Source: Candidatus Cloacimonetes bacterium HGW-Cloacimonetes-3 (GTDB lineage Bacteria; Cloacimonadota; Cloacimonadia; Cloacimonadales; Cloacimonadaceae). From it: DNA of 64,000 bases. Within the stretch, counting starts at the first letter, position 1, and each line of letters starts with the position of its first letter. A program made the translations under genes and the position numbers. Below the pieces are notes generated by a model, which saw only the letters and a program-made list of their open reading frames with translations, had not been told where the DNA came from and searched no databases. The DNA lies in NCBI GenBank assembly GCA_002840645.1, contig PHBO01000011.1:83563-147562 (forward strand). Reading direction: 5' to 3'. Shown piece after piece: positions 34,287-43,771 of this stretch.

Positions 34287-36662
34287 TTATCCGCCAGATA
34301 ACAGCCCTTCTATATATATCAGGATCGGCTCGTTGTCGAAAGATTTCTCCACGGTTTTTATTACCCCTAAAGGTTTAAGTGCTTCACTGTCCTCAGCGCG
34401 GATGGCACCGGTAAACACTATTGCGGGTGTGTTGATCCCTGCTTCTCTGATTGATTTAAGAGCCTGAACCCCATTCATCCCAACCAAATGCATATCTATC
34501 ATCATTACATCAAACTGCTTTTCAGCAAGGGCTAATAACGCATCAGACAGCAATTCTACCCCCGTGAAGTTGTGTCCACGCTTGAGGCAAGAACGTTCAA
34601 ACAGCTTTCTTATCCCTTCTTCATCATCCAGCATTAGGATGTTTGCACTTCTTTTTGAGGCTTTTCCATCGTTTAACAGGCTTCTAATCTGCACTGTGAT
34701 GTCCTTGGAATTGAAAGGCTTCTGAATATAGGGCATTCCCTTTTCAAACACTTCGTGCTGAACGATAGCGTCATTAGTAAAACCGGACATAAACAGCACT
34801 TTCTGTCCCGGGATAAGCTCCAGTACCTTGTCGGCAAGTTGCTTGCCGTTCATCACCGGCATGATCACGTCTGTAATCATCAAATCCGGTCTCAGCCCAT
34901 TTCGGATGAGGTCGAGAGCTTCCCTGCTATCCGAACAGGAGCTTACCTTGTACCCAAGATTCTTTATCAGTTTGGCAAAATACGAAAGCAGTGCTTTTTC
35001 ATCTTCCACAATCAGGATATGCTCGCCTTTGCCCAGGAAACACAGCTCGTGGCTTTGCGGGGAAGTACGCCCCACCGCTTCGTAGGAAGCGGGAAGCAGG
35101 ATTGAAATGCTTGTACCCTTACCCAGCTCGCTTTCCACCAGAATACAGCCATCAGCCTGATTTACAATTCCATAAACAGTGGATAGTCCTAAGCCAATTC
35201 CGGTTCCGATTCCTTTTGTGGTGAAGAAGGGGTCGAACATTTTGCTTGTTACAAGCTCGTCCATTCCGCAGCCGGTATCGCTGAGGCAGATTTTCACATA
35301 TTGCCCCGGTTTGATATCGGGACGGCTTGGCAGGAGGTCTTTACCAACTTCCAGAGCAGTAGTGTCTATGCTTAACACACCGCCTTGGGGCATTGCTTCC
35401 TGTGCGTTTACGGCAAGATTTACGATGATCAGTTCTATCTGAGAAGGATCAATTTTTACGGGAGGCAGGGATTCATCCAGAGTCAATTTAATCTCTATCG
35501 TATTACCCATCAGTCTGTGCAACAGCTTCTCTATGTTGCCAAGCAGTTCATTTACATCCAGAACACGGGGTTTTGTAATCTGCATGCGGCTGAAGGATAG
35601 CAATTGCCGAGTAAGACCGGAAGCGCGTTCACCAGCTTTAAGCACTTCTGCTATGCTAACACGCAGGGGGCTGTCTTGGGGCAATCCATCATTTAGTTCT
35701 TCGCTGTAGCCCAGAATAATGGTAAGCAGATTGTTGAAGTCGTGGGCAATACCTCCGGCAAGCTTTCCGATAATTTCCAATTTTTGGCTGGCAACAAGCT
35801 TTTCTCGTAATGCCTTACTTTCGGTAATATCTGTGATAATCCCTACCGAACCTATCACAATGCCATCTTCATCCCGAAGCGGAGCACCACTAATCCTCAG
35901 CCAGATATTCTCGCCGTTCATCTTCTGACCCTTGATTTCATACTCATCGGAAACACCCTGTGTGCGGGCAATATTCTTTTCAATTAACAGGTGTCGGTCT
36001 TCTTCAGCGATAATAAACTCATTACCCGGCTTGCCGATTATATCCTCGGCAGTAAAACCAAACAAGTCGCAACAGCTTTTGTTCACTAACTGGACGATAT
36101 CATCATTATCTACGATAGCCACGCCTTCCCGCATGGTATCAAACAGCAGACCTAACTTTGCGCTGCTGCCTTTTAGCATAAGTTCGGTTTCTACAAAATC
36201 TGTGATGTCCCAGGCGACGGTTAGTACTTGAATAACTGCACCATTTCTGTCAAACACAGGAGCTGAATTTGCTGACATCCACTTCCAAGAGCCGTCTTTG
36301 TGGCGAAGACGATACTTGAGACCGGTTTGGTTACTGCCGGTAGTGAAAGTTTTCTCTAAAAATAACCGGCAAGACTCGAAATCATCAGGATGCACAGCTT
36401 CTGCAAAAATGAATTTGCTGTTGGGATCATCTACATCATAGCCAAGCGATTTCAGCCAGTTGGAGGCGTGGTAGGTAAAGGTGCCATCAAGTGCAGCAGT
36501 AACAATATAGCCGTTAACAATCTCAAAATATGTGCGAAACTGGCGCACTTGTGCCGACAGAACTTCTTTCTCGCATTTCAGTTCCTGCAGCTCTGCATTA
36601 AGAATCTCAACCTGCTTAGTAAGCAGTTTATTTTGCTGTACGAGATCGTCCTCAATCTGCAT
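34287..36662 (-). CDS. Soluble hybrid histidine kinase: PAS-PAS-HisKA-HATPase-REC-REC
   Basis: This 791-residue protein has no membrane span. A short coiled coil opens it, followed by two PAS domains (about 45-165 and 170-285), H-box GGIAHDFNNLLTIILGYSEEL, N-box NLAVNAQEAM, and the G-boxes DTGCGM and GTGIGLGLSTV. Two receiver domains end it (Asp in LMITDVIMPVMNG and in MMIDMHLVGMNG). The HDFNN H-box is that of NtrB-like kinases. It converges on the Rcp1-like gene with only 13 bp between stops, suggesting a shared signalling locus. Confidence 0.93.
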   Translation of the reverse strand: MQIEDDLVQQNKLLTKQVEILNAELQELKCEKEVLSAQVRQFRTYFEIVNGYIVTAALDGTFTYHASNWLKSLGYDVDDPNSKFIFAEAVHPDDFESCRLFLEKTFTTGSNQTGLKYRLRHKDGSWKWMSANSAPVFDRNGAVIQVLTVAWDITDFVETELMLKGSSAKLGLLFDTMREGVAIVDNDDIVQLVNKSCCDLFGFTAEDIIGKPGNEFIIAEEDRHLLIEKNIARTQGVSDEYEIKGQKMNGENIWLRISGAPLRDEDGIVIGSVGIITDITESKALREKLVASQKLEIIGKLAGGIAHDFNNLLTIILGYSEELNDGLPQDSPLRVSIAEVLKAGERASGLTRQLLSFSRMQITKPRVLDVNELLGNIEKLLHRLMGNTIEIKLTLDESLPPVKIDPSQIELIIVNLAVNAQEAMPQGGVLSIDTTALEVGKDLLPSRPDIKPGQYVKICLSDTGCGMDELVTSKMFDPFFTTKGIGTGIGLGLSTVYGIVNQADGCILVESELGKGTSISILLPASYEAVGRTSPQSHELCFLGKGEHILIVEDEKALLSYFAKLIKNLGYKVSSCSDSREALDLIRNGLRPDLMITDVIMPVMNGKQLADKVLELIPGQKVLFMSGFTNDAIVQHEVFEKGMPYIQKPFNSKDITVQIRSLLNDGKASKRSANILMLDDEEGIRKLFERSCLKRGHNFTGVELLSDALLALAEKQFDVMMIDMHLVGMNGVQALKSIREAGINTPAIVFTGAIRAEDSEALKPLGVIKTVEKSFDNEPILIYIEGLLSGG

Positions 36663-36924
36663 CTTATCCGCCTCCTTACATGTTTTGTAATCCTGTATTC
36701 TGAGCAGACTTTGCTATACCACATTGCCCTCTGTTTACAAATTATACAGAAAAATCAGAATGGCGAGAGCGAATAATCTGTCAATAAAATTCTTCAGCTC
36801 TTGCAAGCATTAACGCTTACCGCCCGAAACGTTAAACTTCCCAGCCATTTAGCCTGAACGGTAAAGCTCTATTGGTACCCTGTTGGATAGCTTGCCGGAA
36901 ATCTCCGAATCTTCCCCATCGCTC

Positions 36925-37071
36925 TTTAAGCTCCCTCTCTCTTAGCTCCAAATAATCCAAGGCGACACAGCCGAGACCCTGCCACGAATCCGCCGCATTG
37001 TGGCAGAATCGCGGCAGGGTTGTAGCATAGTTATATAAGAATTTTTAGAGCTAAGAGAGATGGAGCTTAAA
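36925..37071. repeat. 147-bp nested inverted repeat (MITE-like)
   Basis: Outer arms 36925-36948 and 37048-37071 are complementary at 23 of 24 positions. Inside lies a second imperfect hairpin starting ACCCTGCC and ending GGCAGGGT. There is no coding capacity. Confidence 0.8.
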
Positions 37072-37341
37072 GGAAAAATTAGGAAAATTGGTGGAAATCC
37101 AGTGGAAATTAGGTGGTAGGATAAGCGGTTTCTCTTTTAATATGCCGCTATGATAACTCCTTTTGTGACTTAGGCTTAAACGCTGCATTTGAAGAGTTGA
37201 ACAACAGAAGATCACACATAGGAAAGCAAACCTATTTTTGCTAACAGGTTATCGTTTTACTCTCTATTGAAGCTGCGAAAGATACTGTAAACTAATGCTA
37301 AACTAATGCTATGTCAAGATGCTGATGTCGCAAACCTTCTT

Positions 37342-37421
37342 GTCTTTCCCGCGGAGGCGGGAATCCAGACCTGTAAAAGGGAACAATAAATGGGCTGGGT
37401 TCCCGCCTCCGCGGGAAAGAC
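37342..37421. repeat. Paired dRS3-like palindromic repeats
   Basis: Two 22-base units (37342-37363 and 37400-37421) are perfect reverse complements. Each is itself a small palindrome (TTCCCGC, then GCGGGAA). The motif resembles the widespread CCCGC-N-GCGGGAATCC repeats such as neisserial dRS3. Confidence 0.8.
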
Positions 37422-37501
37422 AACCAATACTAACAAGGTACTAAGAAGAAAACAATGGCTTCCGCTGAAAGTAAAACCAAGCTGTGAGCAGAAGATTTTC
37501 G

Positions 37502-37529
37502 TTGACAGAATAGCATATCAAATTAGTAT
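37502..37529 (+). promoter_or_regulatory. Candidate promoter of the Rrf2/Fe-S cluster
   Basis: TTGACA at 37502 and TAGTAT at 37524 with a 16-bp spacer lie 31 bp before the Rrf2 start. Autoregulation by the Rrf2 protein would act here, but I see no clear operator. Confidence 0.4.
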
Positions 37530-37560
37530 GTATTAAGAAGCCTAAACATAAGGAGCTAAA

Positions 37561-37977
37561 ATGGCAGTTAATACACGTACAGAATACGCATTAAGAGCAT
37601 TATTAGAAATTGCGGACAGCCCCAAGGAAGCAGTTAGTGCCCAAAAGATATGCGAGAACCAGGATTTACCCAAGAAATATATAGAGCGTTTGTTAAGCAA
37701 CCTGAAAACAGCAGGTTTAATCAGCAGTAGTGCCGGTTCTCACGGGGGTTACACACTTGCCAAAAAGGCGAAGGATATCACTTTGAACCATGTGTTGGAT
37801 GCCGTGGCAGATGATTCGCTTGACCCCACCTGCAATGCTTCAGCCCAGCGGTTTTGTCCCAGTGGAAGCTGCCCCTTAAGCGGGTTTTTTGCAGATTTGG
37901 GCAGCAAGGTAAGCGAACTACTTTCCACCTACACCCTGGATATCATATATAAAACCTGGAAAGGAGGTAAACGATGA
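37561..37977 (+). CDS. Rrf2-family regulator with Fe-S cysteines (IscR-like)
   Basis: This 138-residue protein has an N-terminal winged helix (TRTEYALRALLEIA, LPKKYIERLLSNLK, AGLISSSAGSHGGYTLAK), followed by Cys91, Cys99 and Cys104 (C-x7-C-x4-C). In IscR and NsrR these hold an Fe-S cluster. It probably senses Fe-S status or redox and controls the two Fe-S genes that follow. GGAG lies just before the ATG, and the stop overlaps the next gene by 4 bp (ATGA). Confidence 0.92.
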   Translation: MAVNTRTEYALRALLEIADSPKEAVSAQKICENQDLPKKYIERLLSNLKTAGLISSSAGSHGGYTLAKKAKDITLNHVLDAVADDSLDPTCNASAQRFCPSGSCPLSGFFADLGSKVSELLSTYTLDIIYKTWKGGKR

Positions 37978-39164
37978 ACCCGGGAAGAATATATTTGGAT
38001 AATTGCATAACGACCCGTCCCGACCCGGAAGTATTACAGGCAATGCAGCCTTATTTTGGGGAAAAGTTCTGGTATCCCGGCAGCTTTATCTCCACCGGTG
38101 AGGCTATAAACGATGATTTAAAGCGCTTTAGCGGGATAGTAGCCGATAGCATCGGCGCATCAGAAGCGGAATTACACTTTTGCAGCGGCGGCACACTTGC
38201 CAACAATATGGCGATAAAGGGTTTAGCTGCTGCTTATGGCAAAGAGAGCAAGCACATAATTGTATCTGTGGTGGATTACCCTGATCTGTTGACCAATGCC
38301 GCATATCTGGAAAAACAAGGCTTTGAAGTAAGCTATTTAAGTGCGAATGAGGAAGGTTTTGTTAACCTACAAGAGCTTCAAAGCGCTATCCGTAGCGACA
38401 CGATTATGTTTATGACCACCGCTGTAAACCATGTGGTGGGGACTGTTCAGCCTTTGGCAGAGATAAAAGCTATTCTAAACACTGCGGATCACAAGATCTA
38501 CTTCCATGTGGATGCGGGACAGGCATATGGCAAGATAGCACTGAATGTGGATGAACTTGGCGTGGATACCATGGCTATAAGCGCACACAAGATACATGGA
38601 CCGCAAGGTGTCGGAGCACTGTACCAAAGAAGCGATGTGAAGCTGGGGCAGATAATCCACGGCGTGAAGCGGGTTGATAACTTGCAAACAGGCGGCTTGA
38701 ACATTGCTCTTATTGCCGGTTTTGCCAAGGCTGTGCAGCTTACGTTTGCCGATCTGAACGGCACTATCAGTAATTTACGAGCAATGTCTAACTATTTACT
38801 GAGCACCCTGGAAGCAAATATCCCGGAGATTGAACTGAACGGACCGCGGGGAGATAAACGCGCACCGCATAATATAAACGTTTCTATCTCTTACATAGAA
38901 GGCGAAGCCATTACCATGATGCTGGATGCTTCAGGAATCACGGTTGCCACCGGTAGTGCATGCGCTTCCCAGGGATTGAAGGCAAACTACGTGCTGATGG
39001 CAATGGGTAAAAACCACGTGCAGTCACACGGCTCGATGAAATTTACCTTAAGCAAATATACTACGAAGGCAGAAATAGATGAAACCGTAGCGGCTCTTGC
39101 CAATATAACCACTGAACTGCGGAAACGTAGCCCGCTTTACAACGCAACTCACAAGGAGAAATAG
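37974..39164 (+). CDS. Cysteine desulfurase (NifS/IscS-like)
   Basis: This 396-residue PLP enzyme releases sulfur from cysteine as a persulfide for Fe-S assembly. PLP contacts are visible (FCSGGTLANNMAIKG, HVDAGQAYGK, and Lys in SAHKIHGPQGVG). The catalytic Cys lies in ATGSACAS on a short loop. Adjacent Rrf2 and IscU-like genes place it in an Isc-type pathway. It overlaps the regulator gene by 4 bases and abuts the scaffold gene with no gap. Confidence 0.92.
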   Translation: MNPGRIYLDNCITTRPDPEVLQAMQPYFGEKFWYPGSFISTGEAINDDLKRFSGIVADSIGASEAELHFCSGGTLANNMAIKGLAAAYGKESKHIIVSVVDYPDLLTNAAYLEKQGFEVSYLSANEEGFVNLQELQSAIRSDTIMFMTTAVNHVVGTVQPLAEIKAILNTADHKIYFHVDAGQAYGKIALNVDELGVDTMAISAHKIHGPQGVGALYQRSDVKLGQIIHGVKRVDNLQTGGLNIALIAGFAKAVQLTFADLNGTISNLRAMSNYLLSTLEANIPEIELNGPRGDKRAPHNINVSISYIEGEAITMMLDASGITVATGSACASQGLKANYVLMAMGKNHVQSHGSMKFTLSKYTTKAEIDETVAALANITTELRKRSPLYNATHKEK

Positions 39165-39788
39165 ATGCAATACTCACAAAAGGTTTTAGACCACTTTATG
39201 CACCCGCACAATGTTGGGAAAATGGAAAACCCTGATGCTGTAGCCACCGAGGGCAGCCCCGCCTGCGGAGATCAGGTAACGGTATATTTGAAGGTGGATG
39301 AAGAAACTAAGGTAATCGAAGATATCAGCTTCCTCTCCTATGGTTGCGCTTCGAACATAGCGACTGCTTCCATAATTACAGACCTGGCTAAAGGTAAGAA
39401 CCTGGATGAAGCAAAACAAATAACCTGGCGCGATGCCATGGAAGCTTTGGATGGTTTGCCACCCGTGAAGGTGCATTGCAGCGTGTTGGCTGCGGATACC
39501 TTGCTTACCGCCATCTCTAATTATGAGATTGCGCATGGGCTGAAGGAAGTGCCGAATTTTAGCAAAGACACCATTCTGGAAGAGCTGAAGAAGATAATCT
39601 ATCCCAAGGTAGGCGAGGATATCGTAAGCCTTAAAATGGTAAAATACGTGGGTTTAACCGATGGTGAGGTGCTGATAGATCTCAATATCATGAGCTTCGA
39701 TCAGTGGCGCGATAATATAGCTGAGGAAATTCGTGAACATCTGGAGAAATATCCCGAAGTGAAGCATATTCAGATAAACTTCCCTTGA
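39165..39788 (+). CDS. IscU-like Fe-S scaffold fused to a DUF59/MIP18-like domain
   Basis: This 207-residue protein. Residues 1-125 are an IscU/NifU-type scaffold with Cys34 and Asp36 (PACGDQ), Cys61 (YGCASN) and Cys105 (VHCSVLA), the three cluster cysteines. Residues 137-207 (ILEELKKIIYPKVGEDIVSL, then a strand-helix-strand ending HIQINFP) resemble the DUF59/MIP18 fold found in SufT-type Fe-S maturation proteins. Fusing these is unusual; ordinary IscU stops near residue 128. The start follows directly on the desulfurase stop, after AAGGAG. Confidence 0.85.
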   Translation: MQYSQKVLDHFMHPHNVGKMENPDAVATEGSPACGDQVTVYLKVDEETKVIEDISFLSYGCASNIATASIITDLAKGKNLDEAKQITWRDAMEALDGLPPVKVHCSVLAADTLLTAISNYEIAHGLKEVPNFSKDTILEELKKIIYPKVGEDIVSLKMVKYVGLTDGEVLIDLNIMSFDQWRDNIAEEIREHLEKYPEVKHIQINFP

Positions 39789-39820
39789 CCAAAGTGAGGA
39801 TAAAAGCCCCAATATTTCCA

Positions 39821-39849
39821 TTGACAGAATAAGACCTGCAAGATATCCA
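39821..39849 (+). promoter_or_regulatory. Candidate purA promoter
   Basis: TTGACA at 39821 and TATCCA at 39844 with a 17-bp spacer lie 28 bp before the purA ATG. The -10 match is only partial. Confidence 0.4.
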
Positions 39850-39877
39850 TGCGCTTTAATACCAAAGGGAGCAGTAA

Positions 39878-41149
<1,272 letters not shown>

Positions 41150-41154
41150 AAGTG

Positions 41155-42330
41155 ATGCGCCGTTTAACTCTGCTCCTGCTATTTACCGTGTATTTGGCTG
41201 CTTTACTATGCCAGAATGCGCCAAGTATAAACCTTCCGCTTCCTCAGTTTATAAATCCTTTTTATGATAGCTTTTCCAAAAACTATTTGGGGGCAACGGC
41301 TTTGGGCAGAGGTCATACCGGCGCAGCATACTTGGGCGACGTATCCGGCGTGAACCTGAACCCTGCCTCTTTGCTGCCGGATTCCACTTCCATAAGCTTG
41401 GAACTGGATATAAAACCCCCGGTGGAAGCAAGCGGTTACCCCAGCTATGCCAATTATTCTACCCGGGTACCCTTCGGAATGGCAGCACTAAGTGGCAAAC
41501 TAAGCGATAACATGAACGCAGCCATTATTTACAGCGTACCAAAGTCCATCTATCTGGACGACTTCTCTATTATTATCAATCAGGGTAACGGCATAGTGCA
41601 GCGTTTCCCCAGTTATTATCAGTTTCAGTTCACAGCTAATGCGGCATATCATAAAGCGCCGTGGCATCTGGGCTTGAACCTGCATAATCAGCTGCACTAT
41701 ATTGACGACCCCATCTTTCTGCATACATTCGAGAGAATCAGAGATTACCGTTATGCCCTGAGAGTGCAGCCCGGGGTTATCTACTCCGGAAATAAGCTCA
41801 GTATAGGCATTAGCGCTATGCCACCGCAGAAGTTCGGCTGGGATCTTAAGTTTGCAGAGTACGATGTGCTTCAGCCCTTGTGGTTGAATGGCGGCATCAG
41901 CATTAATAAAGATGAAAACCGCTATTTGTTTGATGCGGAGTTTGAACAGTTCAGCAAAATTAGCGATAACTTTGAAGACCGTCTGATGCTGAAAGCAGGC
42001 TATGAAAAAGACATGGGCAGGATAGTGTACCGGCTTGGCTACCTGTATTCGCCGGAAGTGTACAGCGGTGGTATCCTTTTGCCCTTGAACCCGGATGCAA
42101 GCACTTCATCCAGCTTCTGGTGGGGGGATGTTTCCCGCACCCTTACTATTGCTCCCAACGAGCAGCACTTTATCACAGGCGGATTAAGCTATTTTCATAA
42201 GTATGGAGCGGTTAATCTTGCCCTCATGCAGGTTGTTGCGGGTGAGGCTACACAGTTTCAGTTTGAACTTTCCCTCAGTTTTTATATCAGCAGCTTGCGT
42301 CGCAAAGGACTATTAGACTTCGATGATTAA
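41155..42330 (+). CDS. PorV/FadL-like outer-membrane protein
   Basis: The ATG at 41155 (or GTG at 41152) follows AGGAGGAG; 391 residues. A signal peptide (MRRLTLLLLFTVYLAALLC) precedes a conserved-looking opening, LGRGHTGAAYLGDVSGVNLNPAS. It matches the GRA-x-x-A...NPAxL pattern of PorV/UPF0164 and FadL-type barrels. About fourteen amphipathic strands follow. PorV proteins act as shuttles in type IX secretion, which would fit the sorting domain at 16.2 kb, but the link is only suggestive. It overlaps the next gene by 8 bp. Confidence 0.7.
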   Translation: MRRLTLLLLFTVYLAALLCQNAPSINLPLPQFINPFYDSFSKNYLGATALGRGHTGAAYLGDVSGVNLNPASLLPDSTSISLELDIKPPVEASGYPSYANYSTRVPFGMAALSGKLSDNMNAAIIYSVPKSIYLDDFSIIINQGNGIVQRFPSYYQFQFTANAAYHKAPWHLGLNLHNQLHYIDDPIFLHTFERIRDYRYALRVQPGVIYSGNKLSIGISAMPPQKFGWDLKFAEYDVLQPLWLNGGISINKDENRYLFDAEFEQFSKISDNFEDRLMLKAGYEKDMGRIVYRLGYLYSPEVYSGGILLPLNPDASTSSSFWWGDVSRTLTIAPNEQHFITGGLSYFHKYGAVNLALMQVVAGEATQFQFELSLSFYISSLRRKGLLDFDD

Positions 42331-43450
42331 TCCCGCTGTTCAAATCCGCCGCATAGAAAGCTATGATCTTCCCGCCGTGGAAGAGGCTGTCCGCAGTTTT
42401 TTTAAATATGCCAAAAGCGGTAAATTAAACCGCTGTAAACGTGTATTGATAAAGCCAAATGCTCTGGGTGCCTATCCTCCTGAACGTGCTGTTACCACTC
42501 ATCCCATCGTTCTGGAAGCGATAATCCGCTATCTGCTGGATAAAAAGAAAGAAGTGTGGATCGGCGATAGTCCCGGAGGAACCGTGAATGTGGATAAGGT
42601 GTGGCAAACCTGCGGTTTTGCAGACTTGGCAGAGCGTTATCCCATCAAAGTAGTAAACCTCTCCACAGAAGGCTTTCGGGAGCTGAAGTATAATGGCATT
42701 CCTGTGAAGATAAGTGAAGTATTCTGGCAGTGCAGCACAATTATTAATGTCGCCAAATACAAAACCCACAGCTTAACGGCTTTTACGGGTGCACTAAAGA
42801 ATCTTTACGGCTTGGTTCCCGGTATGGTGAAAACAGAATACCACCGCCAATACCCTGATACCAAGAGCTTTTCCGAGCTGTTGCTGGCGTTGTATGCGCT
42901 TACGAAGAGCAGGATTAGCTACAGCTTTATTGATGGTATTATCGGCATGGACGGAGCCGGACCTGCTGCCGGAACTCCACGCCCTTTCGGTTTGTTTCTG
43001 GGTTCCACTTCCATCCCTGCATTAGACTTCACGGCTGCCAGAATGATGGGCTTTAACCTGAAAGATGTGCCCTATATGAGTGCCGCTTTGCAGCAGGATG
43101 GCATATTACCTTCCCGGATTATCGTCCCCACAAGTTTTAAGCACTACCGCATCCCCAAAGTGGAAATAAGTGTGGTAAAACGGAGCAAGGACAGCCTGAG
43201 ATACGTGCCGGCAATCGCCAAACATGCTTTCTCTGCCCTTTTCAGCTTCCATCCTGAAGTAAGCATCCGTTGCAAGAATTGCGGCGTATGCGTGAAGAGC
43301 TGTCCCGTAGGGGCAATTAGCTGGGAAACCCCCAATAAGCCATTTGTGCTAAAGAATAAGTGCATTAAGTGCATGTGCTGTCACGAGCTATGCCCTTATC
43401 AAGCCATAGATATCCACAAATCTTTTGTTGCCAGGATGGTGATGCCATGA
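42323..43450 (+). CDS. DUF362 protein with two [4Fe-4S] ferredoxin motifs
   Basis: In this 375-residue protein the N-terminal 300 residues match DUF362 (VLIKPNALG, GDSPGGT, KYKTHSLTAFTGALKNLYG, DGIIGMDGAGPAAGTPRP). The C-terminus from about residue 316 has two clusters, CKNCGVCVKSCP and CIKCMCCHELCP. DUF362-ferredoxin proteins are common in anaerobes and are presumed redox enzymes of unknown reaction. It overlaps the preceding stop by 8 bp and shares ATGA with the FtsB-like gene. Confidence 0.9.
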   Translation: MINPAVQIRRIESYDLPAVEEAVRSFFKYAKSGKLNRCKRVLIKPNALGAYPPERAVTTHPIVLEAIIRYLLDKKKEVWIGDSPGGTVNVDKVWQTCGFADLAERYPIKVVNLSTEGFRELKYNGIPVKISEVFWQCSTIINVAKYKTHSLTAFTGALKNLYGLVPGMVKTEYHRQYPDTKSFSELLLALYALTKSRISYSFIDGIIGMDGAGPAAGTPRPFGLFLGSTSIPALDFTAARMMGFNLKDVPYMSAALQQDGILPSRIIVPTSFKHYRIPKVEISVVKRSKDSLRYVPAIAKHAFSALFSFHPEVSIRCKNCGVCVKSCPVGAISWETPNKPFVLKNKCIKCMCCHELCPYQAIDIHKSFVARMVMP

Positions 43451-43767
43451 ACAGCAGAAAGAAAGCAACTTCCAAAGGCGTGAGAATCATGTTTTGGGCG
43501 GGTGTAAGCATATTAACTCTCTGGATTTTGTTATTGGGCGGTAACAGCTTTTTCAATACCTGGAAGCTACAACGTCAGGTGGAGAAGCTGGAGAAAGAGA
43601 CCTCCTATTTAAAGGCGGTAAACGATAGCCTGGCACAAGAAAATGAACGTCTGAAAACCGATCCCGAGGCTGCGGAAAAAGCCGCACGGGAGAAGTTTGG
43701 CTTAACCAAACAGGACGAAACGGTCTTCCGCTTCGTTCCCGCCAAAGAGGAACCCACCAAGAAGTAA
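43447..43767 (+). CDS. FtsB/DivIC-like cell-division protein
   Basis: The ATG at 43447 overlaps the previous stop (ATGA) and gives 106 residues. A short basic N-terminus, one membrane span (IMFWAGVSILTLWILLLGG), a leucine-zipper coiled coil (LQRQVEKLEKETSYLKAVN) and the closing EKAAREKFGLTKQDETVFRF are all typical of the septum formation initiator family. FtsB and DivIC bridge FtsL and FtsQ in the divisome. The diguanylate cyclase gene starts 4 bp later. Confidence 0.88.
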   Translation: MNSRKKATSKGVRIMFWAGVSILTLWILLLGGNSFFNTWKLQRQVEKLEKETSYLKAVNDSLAQENERLKTDPEAAEKAAREKFGLTKQDETVFRFVPAKEEPTKK

Positions 43768-43771
43768 GCAT

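Larger units (their letters stand above)
36663..37560. other. 898-bp repeat-bearing intergenic region
   Basis: No credible gene is visible. The region contains a nested inverted repeat (36925-37071), a pair of inverted CCGCGGAGGCGGG motifs (37342-37421), AGGTGG/GGAAAT-rich sequence between them, and a candidate promoter before the Rrf2 gene (37502-37529). Confidence 0.7.
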
